The notes below the pieces were generated by a model that searched no databases, was not told the origin of the DNA, and was given only the letters and a program-made list of their open reading frames with translations. Below, in pieces: positions 59,301-64,000 of a stretch of DNA of 64,000 bases. Position numbers and translations under genes: made by a program. This DNA is from Ciona intestinalis (lineage: Eukaryota > Chordata > Ascidiacea > Phlebobranchia > Cionidae), in contig NC_020173.2 in the NCBI RefSeq assembly GCF_000224145.3, positions 4,103,001-4,167,000 of the forward strand, read 5' to 3'. Every line of letters begins with the position of its first letter. Position 1 is the first letter of the stretch.

Positions 59301-62300
59301 GACACATGCTTCAGCAAACATGTTTGATTATAAAACATTAACATGCAGGAGATGCATATGTTGCATTCAAGTGCATAGACTCATAATACAGATGAAATGA
59401 TAGTGTATATGATTCTACTATTACAGGTATGAATAATTAAATGTAGTGATTAACTAAAAATATTAACACTTTCGGCATATTTTGATTGCTTTTATTTTTT
59501 AATTTTGGGTACCTATTTGCTTCATGTTTTTAGAGTTTTTTTTTTTTATTTTTACCAAAACTGCTAGATGCTACATACATATATAGTAGCTTGGGGTAAG
59601 ATGGCCTGTATTTTGACTCACTTTTATCGTCTCATTCAGTAGTAAATCAAACATATTTACAGAAATAAATAACCATATCCTCACGACTCTAAAATAAAGT
59701 TATTAATTGTTAAAAAACAGATTACAAAATATGGGAAATTTAGTACTAACAGGAACCATCTTGCCCCACAGTACTATATCCATAAAAAATTAATCACAAC
59801 AAAAATGCACCGAAAGTTTTAATATGTTAAACAAAAAATGATTTCTGTGGTATGAACACCATGAACTATCTTGTATTTAAAATAAACTGATGATGAAGTG
59901 AAAATATAGAATGACATTTCCATTCGGTGTTTCATGCACTACAAGCACAACTATTAAAATAAAGTTTCCAATCAACAACATAAACATGAGATAAGATTCC
60001 AAGCATATTACAACACTGCTGTATAAAAATCATATCTTAAAATTTCGTTTTTTAACAACTTCAAATTGAATAATACCCATATATAGTGATACTATTTTAA
60101 ATGCATCATTATATTTTAGAATATTTTATTATATTTGTACTCTTAAAGTTTTTATTTTTTTTCTAAAATCTGTACATGTTAAAGCTTTTTGAAAATGTTA
60201 TTTATACCTTAGTAATACTTCAATTTTACTAGCTCTCATATTGTGTACATTTTTACATTATCTGATATACCAATTTTTCCTTTTTTTACACAAAAATATT
60301 ATGTATAAAAAAAAGTAAAAAAAATTTTTTTTTTCTTTATGTCCAGCAATGTTGTAATATACCCAGTTGTGATGTTCAATTAAAATGACACCAATTGTTT
60401 GGGAAGTATTGAGTAGTGACTATTATATTAACAACACAAATCTAATATAAAATATGCAATTAACCTCATCCCAGATGCTGTCATTGTACACGCTATTGGT
60501 CTAAAATGGAATTGCAAAATTCGTTGAAAAATAGTAATTAATGAAAAATACAAATAGTTTTTAAATAAACTTTGCTTTTAACTTATTTCTTTTTTAACTT
60601 TTGATGAAAAAAGTAAATTTTTTCGATCTCTTGACTTGAGTGAAATCTATTAAATTAAACTCTTGCTTTGTGTACAATCCTCTGCATGTTCATTGCTCAT
60701 GCTTTTAGATTAAGAAGCTGGATAAAATGACAAAAGCGAATTTTTTTCCGCTGTTCGACCATCTTACCTTACTGAAACTAATATGCACCGTCATCATTTC
60801 ACGCAAAGTTTGCAAAACTTTTACGCAGAGTTTCTCTTCTCTGTCCTCCAGCAACTTCTCTGTGTGTTTGATCAACCTAAAAAAATTGTTATTTAGAAAC
60901 ATTAAAAATAACAACATAGAAGCTAAAATAATTTTATCAAATAAAAGTCGCCACTACTATGGCACAGTGGTGGAAGTTTTCGTTATCAGAGGGTACAAGG
61001 TTTAACGCTGGGCGCTGCTACAAATTTGACATACAAGGGTGTTGGGGTGATGGGGTAAATCAATCCTCAAATGCTACTTACACAAAAAAAATATAAAAAC
61101 AAAATTAAAAATTAAATACTTATAAAAAAAAACTAAAAAAATCTAAATCAGATTAAAACGATAATTACTTTGAATATAAAAACTAAAAAAAATCAAAATA
61201 ATTGATACTTACTTTGAAATGAATCCGCCACCTTCACATTGCTTCCTTGCATCAGTATCCACCGGGAATAAAAGTTCGGGACGATGCAAGATATCAACGA
61301 GAACTGATAACTCTGCTTGCACTAGAGGTCGCAACTGAGTTTCAAGCACGGCAACGCTGTCTTGCAAACACTCAATGATGTCTCGGTAGCTCTGTCATAA
61401 AATAATTGTCAACTTTTTTGTCACTTAAATAATTTATCAACGAATGTGGTGTTACAAATCAGTTCTTATCTCATTTTTTACAGGCCAAAATTTTAAAAAA
61501 GTTTTAAAATTTATGAAGCTGTAACTTTACACATATTAAATGTGCTGTTATAAATAAGTGGTTATCTACTTATTTGCCTACTTAAATTTAAAAAAAGTAA
61601 TATGTCACAATTCATAAAACTATATTTTAAATTGTTGGATTATATACAATAAAATGAGCTAACTTTTAAAATACAGTCAATTTCAAAATTCCCTATATAT
61701 ATATCCAAGAGATATTTATATCGGAAAGCAAAATTAAATCTATGTATATTTCACACAATACTATTATACTTGTATAGTAGGGTGGGGTAAGATAGGACAC
61801 ATTATCATTTTATTTTCTCAACCCATTTAGTAACAAACAAAAAAACAATTAAAGAATTTAAAAAAATGGTATTCTCACAGCTCCCATAGACCGTTGTTAT
61901 TTGTTTAAAACATGATCAGGATATTTGAATAATATGCGCTCAAGGTATCCCATCTTCCTCCACCCTACTATATGCAAGTTTCACCCAATGTTATTAGACC
62001 TACATTATTCACTGCAAGTTATTCCTTAAGTAACTACTTCCACAACAAACAGCAATGTATCAAAAAACAATTAACGTAGAAAAACCTCCAGCAACATTTA
62101 AACCACTTCCTTTGTTTACTTTAACTTAAGATTTCAAAATAAGACTTGAGAAGTAGATAGTATATTACAGTGTAAGCTATAAATTTACTGTAAAATCTAC
62201 CACACAAAGTTTGGGTTAAATTTTCAAAGGTTTAAGTATTAGAACAAGTAGATAAATAATAAATAAGGTGTTAGGAAAGTCACTGTGCATTGTTATAATA

Positions 62301-63304
62301 TATTTATATTTACTGATTTAGGTTCTGGAAAACAAAATAAAGAGGGTCCAAGTCTGTATTGATGCTAACGGGGATCACTTTAAACATTATGTCATTCATA
62401 TTTACCTCCTGGATTCTGTACTATAACATGCCCGTTAATAAAAATGTGCACAGTGACTTTTCGAACAGCCTGTGTATTCAGGACCATAAGAAGCCAAAAA
62501 CTCCTCACAAACAATTAGAGTATCACTAATGCATTGCAAAGCCAAACCTGACTCCCAACACTAAGTGTGGCACTTCTGTCAAAGTGACGATGGCTCATAA
62601 ATCGGCGCAGAGCTTTTTGAACGTGCGACGTCTTTGAGCTTTTCATTTCTCTTTGCAAATCAGACGTTACTGCAATTCCCTTTTGGGAAGCTGTATATTG
62701 TCGGGTCTTATAAATTGAGCAACTTTTTTGTTTAAATTGAAGTTGTTACAAAAGCTAGTGCGCAGCCAAAGCTAAATTAAGCAGCATGCGTGGAAAAGTG
62801 GAATTTCTAACAAATCACGGTTTAGAAATCCAGAACTAACATGCGGCGCTGATAGATCACAAATTGCCGAAACAGGGAGTGATTAAGATTCAAATCATCC
62901 AGAAATCATTTCCGATCAAATCAAAGACCTAAGATTCGTGCATGTTGTTTACCACTATCAACAGATCAAATTTTCAACAACAACAACAACTGCAAAGAAT
63001 TAAGCAACAAATAAACCATATTCAAATGACAATGAGATGACTAACAACATTTTCCCGCTGTGTCTGCCCTTTCTATTATTTTTACCAAAAACGCCTAATG
63101 TTAATACATGAAATTTTGACATGTCGTATTTGTGGATTTTTTTTAGACAAACCTGGTTATTTGAGGGCTCTGTATCACGCCTAGTTAAAGTTGATGTTCG
63201 CAGACTACGAAATCTCTGAATTACTTCCATAACATTGGGTCTGTTAAGAGCACTTGTAACCTCATTCTCAAGATGACCGGGAATAGCCATCTTTCGGTCT
63301 TTGG
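47392..63304 (-). CDS. ITPR: Inositol 1,4,5-trisphosphate receptor, C-terminal half (partial at 5' end)
   Basis: This is the ER calcium-release channel. Exons 5' to 3': 63153-63304 or 62548-62690, 61213-61391, 60768-60876, 60465-60500, 58995-59042, 58516-58625, 57872-58043, 57667-57784, 57340-57422, 56860-56977, 56453-56592, 55878-55995, 55342-55481, gap, 54870-55100, 54109-54219, 53751-53876, 53054-53305, 52600-52792, 52218-52343, 51381-51544, 50880-51044, 50413-50531, 50021-50184, 49502-49728, 48917-49085, 48480-48640, 47964-48110 and 47392-47484. Diagnostic segments are [57 protein letters not shown], filter [34 protein letters not shown], the zinc-finger-like NTCFIC and [11 protein letters not shown], and tail [15 protein letters not shown]. 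Phases agree throughout. The two small exons (60465, 58995) are the least certain. The IP3-binding core lies outside the window. Confidence 0.95.
47640..47722 (-). other. Orphan exon-like open segment in IP3 receptor last intron
   Basis: A segment flanked by TTTTTTAG and a GTCAGT donor reads [17 protein letters not shown] on the minus strand. Its codon use looks coding, but its phase (1 in, 1 out) does not fit between the last two receptor exons (phase 0). I do not recognise it. It could be an exon of a nested gene, a fragment of a copied gene, or chance. Confidence 0.3.
47755..47943. mobile_element. MITE, full length, reverse orientation
   Basis: TAGTAGGGTGGGGGAAGACG to TGTCCCAACCTGCCCAACCC; in the last IP3 receptor intron. 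Confidence 0.85.
48122..48470 (+). repeat. Two SINE-like copies in tandem, the first truncated
   Basis: The first (48122-48215) has GAATGTTTAAATGTAACTTG and CATACACCCCGAG. The second (48244-48470) runs from GAATGTAACTTGCCTTACTC to TTGGAGCAATTGCTGTTAAG. A GATTCCTGTTGTATA piece is repeated before each copy. Confidence 0.65.
48677..48822. mobile_element. MITE, internally shortened
   Basis: TAGGAGTGGGAGAGGAGGAC to ACCTGTCTACCCCCACCCTA, about 146 bp. Confidence 0.75.
49290..49445 (+). repeat. SINE-like repeat, internally deleted
   Basis: TTGTTTATCCTTGCGTAGCA, GTTATACCACGGGTGTTCTG, then directly CACATACGCCCACAGTGGTA. Confidence 0.6.
49771..49934. mobile_element. MITE, diverged subfamily, shortened
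   Basis: TAGTAAGCTGGGGAAAGATG to CTTCCATCTTACCCCACAGT. Confidence 0.7.
50568..50672 (-). repeat. SINE-like repeat, 5' fragment
   Basis: ACACCCGTGTTATATAACGA and GAATAAAGCAAGTTACATTC on the reverse strand. Confidence 0.6.
51139..51300. mobile_element. MITE lacking its right terminus
   Basis: TAGTTGGGTGGGAAAGACGA to TAGGACAAGAAAATTGAAAG, reverse orientation. Confidence 0.7.
51575..51736. mobile_element. MITE lacking its right terminus
   Basis: TAGTACTGTGGGAGAAGATA to AGGACGAGAAAATAGAAC. It breaks at nearly the same internal point as the copy at 51139. Confidence 0.7.
51920..52125 (+). repeat. SINE-like 3' end, partly repeated
   Basis: The block GACCACTGAGT/GCCACTGGGTTGGA plus GTCCTGCCC/GTCTTGCCC and the ACACATACGCCCACAGTGGT block appear twice in a row. 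Confidence 0.55.
54345..54812. mobile_element. Non-autonomous hAT-type DNA transposon, about 468 bp
   Basis: The termini are imperfect inverted repeats: CACCGCGGTTCCCAAAGTGG at the left and, at the right, the reverse complement of CAGTGGTTCCCAAACTTTTT. This CAGTGGTTCCCAAAC-type end is characteristic of hAT elements. Near the left end is a 16-bp palindrome, GGCGCACTAGTGCGCC. There is no transposase frame, and a clear 8-bp target duplication is not evident. It sits in an IP3 receptor intron. Confidence 0.75.
54870..55100 (-). other. Unusual 77-codon exon in the IP3 receptor coupling domain
   Basis: The acceptor (TTCACAG) and donor (CCACAG|GTAGCC) are clean, and the exon is phase 0 to 0, so it can be spliced into the receptor. 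It encodes an Ile/Thr/Ser/Val-rich, charge-poor segment ([37 protein letters not shown]) unlike any part of IP3 receptors I know. Its style resembles HCF-1 basic-region sequence. A conserved receptor stretch expected between SQLQ and [10 protein letters not shown] is not visible. Confidence 0.6.
55231..55280. other. Assembly gap within IP3 receptor
   Basis: This gap could contain the missing conserved coupling-domain exon that in vertebrates precedes the CIATHESNG segment. Confidence 0.95.
55281..56112 (-). repeat. Duplicated two-exon block of the IP3 receptor, copy 1
   Basis: It contains exons 55342-55481 ([18 protein letters not shown]) and 55878-55995 ([16 protein letters not shown]). The same pair recurs in order at 56453-56592 and 56860-56977. 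Introns are also alike in large part. Copy 1 has a longer poly-A-rich insertion in the intron (55640-55790). Confidence 0.9.
56113..56162. other. Assembly gap within IP3 receptor
   Basis: These 50 N sit exactly between the two copies of the duplicated exon pair. Confidence 0.99.
56395..57090 (-). repeat. Duplicated two-exon block of the IP3 receptor, copy 2
   Basis: Exons 56453-56592 and 56860-56977 encode the same residues as copy 1. Only a handful of substitutions separate the copies over exons and introns, on the scale of allelic differences in Ciona. Confidence 0.9.
58149..58242. mobile_element. MITE left fragment within local tandem duplication
   Basis: GTAGAGTGGGGGAACAAGGG start. A unit of about 160 bp starting GTTGTTAACTATTTAAACT is repeated from 58241, giving a second, complete MITE at 58309. 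Confidence 0.7.
58309..58498. mobile_element. MITE, full length
   Basis: TAGTAGAGTGGGGGAACAAG to CATCTTCCCCCACACCACTA. Confidence 0.85.
59583..59778. mobile_element. MITE, diverged subfamily
   Basis: TATAGTAGCTTGGGGTAAGA to ACCATCTTGCCCCACAGTAC, forward orientation. Confidence 0.8.
60955..61020 (-). repeat. Possible SINE tRNA-like end
   Basis: TATGGCACAGTGGTGGAAG and GGGTACAAGGTTTAACGCTG resemble the A- and B-box region of the SINE-like family's tRNA-like end. Confidence 0.35.
61773..61973. mobile_element. MITE, full length
   Basis: TAGTAGGGTGGGGTAAGATA to CATCTTCCTCCACCCTACTA; in the intron downstream of the paired alternative exons of the IP3 receptor. Confidence 0.85.
62548..62690 (-). 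other. IP3 receptor alternative exon A
   Basis: This 143-base exon (CAG|CT... to AGTCAG|GTTTGG) enters in phase 1 and leaves in phase 0. It encodes [18 protein letters not shown], then [20 protein letters not shown]. It aligns to the vertebrate segment that follows VAIPVDLDSQV and ends just before the conserved YRNIIE/YRDIIE exon. It is a homologue, in tandem, of exon B. Confidence 0.7.
63153..63304 (-). other. IP3 receptor alternative exon B
   Basis: This 152-base exon (TTTAAG|CC... to AACCAG|GTTTGT) enters in phase 1 and leaves in phase 0. It encodes [17 protein letters not shown], later [18 protein letters not shown]. The AIP..L...V and RRD features match the same vertebrate segment as exon A. 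Confidence 0.75.
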
Positions 63305-64000
63305 CTTAAATTGAACCCAATAATAATAAGAGTTAAATCTTCTGGTAAAAATTGTTTTTAGGAGCACAAAAATTTCACATTTTTATATTGCAAAATTTCG
63401 TCTTCTTTATTGCACAGTTTTATATTTACTACTATTCGACAGACAAAATTTAAAAAAAAATTGTGGTAAAATTTTTGAAAAAGTATTTTAATTGCTGTTC
63501 CTTCTTTTTTCGGACGGCAGACGAAACATTAGTGCCATAATATTAACGCTTTTACCAGAAGATTTATTTCTAATATTACTGGATGCCTGGTGGAAAGGAC
63601 AGTAGAAAAATAGAAAGAATTAGAATGAACAGATATGTAGGGCAAGACCGGAGTCAATTGTTGTTAGTAAATTGAAAAACACGAAATGAAAACTAAGAAT
63701 GAAAAATCGTGCTTAGACAATCTATCACAAAATCAGTGTCAGGCAAATGCATGCAGGACATGCAGATGTAAGAACAAGTGTGTTAGCTGACCGAGCATCT
63801 TAAGGCTACTCTGTAGGAGGATGAGGTTTTGCACGTCTTGTGGGATCGCCACGCTGCACTTCTTAGCTGATGAGGTGAAGCAGAAATGCAAGAAAACTCA
63901 AGATGAAACACATGCCAAAACCACCATGATTTTTAGGAGTAAACGTAATCGCCGGGATTAAATGAATGAATGAATGAATCATGCTATTAGCTTCAACAAC
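63305..64000. other. Intron or flank upstream of last visible IP3 receptor exon
   Basis: No further receptor exon is recognised up to the window edge. The final 40 bases contain GAATGAATGAATGAATC, which may be the start of a SINE-like copy. The stretch 63720-63900 is less AT-rich, with no coding frame identified. Confidence 0.4.

Overview
This is animal nuclear DNA: AT-rich, with compact intron-rich genes, GT-AG introns, dozens of short interspersed repeats and several N runs (mostly 50, about 125 or 1000 bases, probably nominal gap sizes). Gene content, intron style, a dense short-element landscape and apparently unmerged haplotypes fit an ascidian tunicate, most likely a Ciona species. That is an inference from style and protein similarity; no search was possible.

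Layout. (1) 703-3065, plus strand: mitochondrial fission factor (MFF), complete in six coding exons. It runs tail-to-tail with (2) a minus-strand YIPF1/YIPF2 Golgi membrane protein (3233-5355), whose first exon lies in a block that is present twice (4975-6025 and 8302-9378). A 39-bp minisatellite and a gap separate the copies. (3) 9.8-11.5 kb: another duplicated block either side of a gap and a GC-rich CCGGGCCCC satellite. (4) 11574-13028, minus: an intronless SLC43A3-like transporter. (5) 14334-20703, minus: FAF1 (UBA, UBL, UAS-like and UBX regions), with one stretch lost in a gap. (6) 22630-30250, minus: a 16-exon SH2 adaptor of the BLNK/SLP-76 family, complete and in frame from end to end. 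(7) 34289-40586, minus: PELP1, a Rix1-complex ribosome biogenesis factor, lacking its N-terminus because of a 1000-N gap. (8) 41800-41915, minus: the first exon of a multi-pass membrane protein running into the same gap. (9) 45237-46331, plus: an intronless orphan seven-transmembrane protein. (10) 47392-63304, minus: roughly the C-terminal half of an inositol 1,4,5-trisphosphate receptor, with the coupling domain, six-helix channel, GGGIGD filter and cytoplasmic tail. Its IP3-binding N-terminal half lies beyond the right edge.

Between and inside genes are more than twenty copies of a roughly 190-bp palindromic-ended MITE (TAGGGTGGGGGAAGATGGG termini), about twenty copies or fragments of a tRNA-related SINE-like repeat, one hAT-type element, and one long-inverted-repeat element carrying a tRNA-like promoter.

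The most interesting signal is in the IP3 receptor. Two tandem exons (63153-63304 and 62548-62690) both align to the same receptor segment. Both enter in phase 1 and leave in phase 0, so splicing both would break the frame. This looks like a pair of mutually exclusive exons. Nearby, a 231-bp exon encodes an Ile/Thr/Ser-rich segment unlike IP3 receptors, placed where a conserved coupling-domain exon is missing. Also notable are the tunicate BLNK/SLP-76 adaptor and three duplications that each flank an assembly gap, which look more like unmerged alleles than real duplications.
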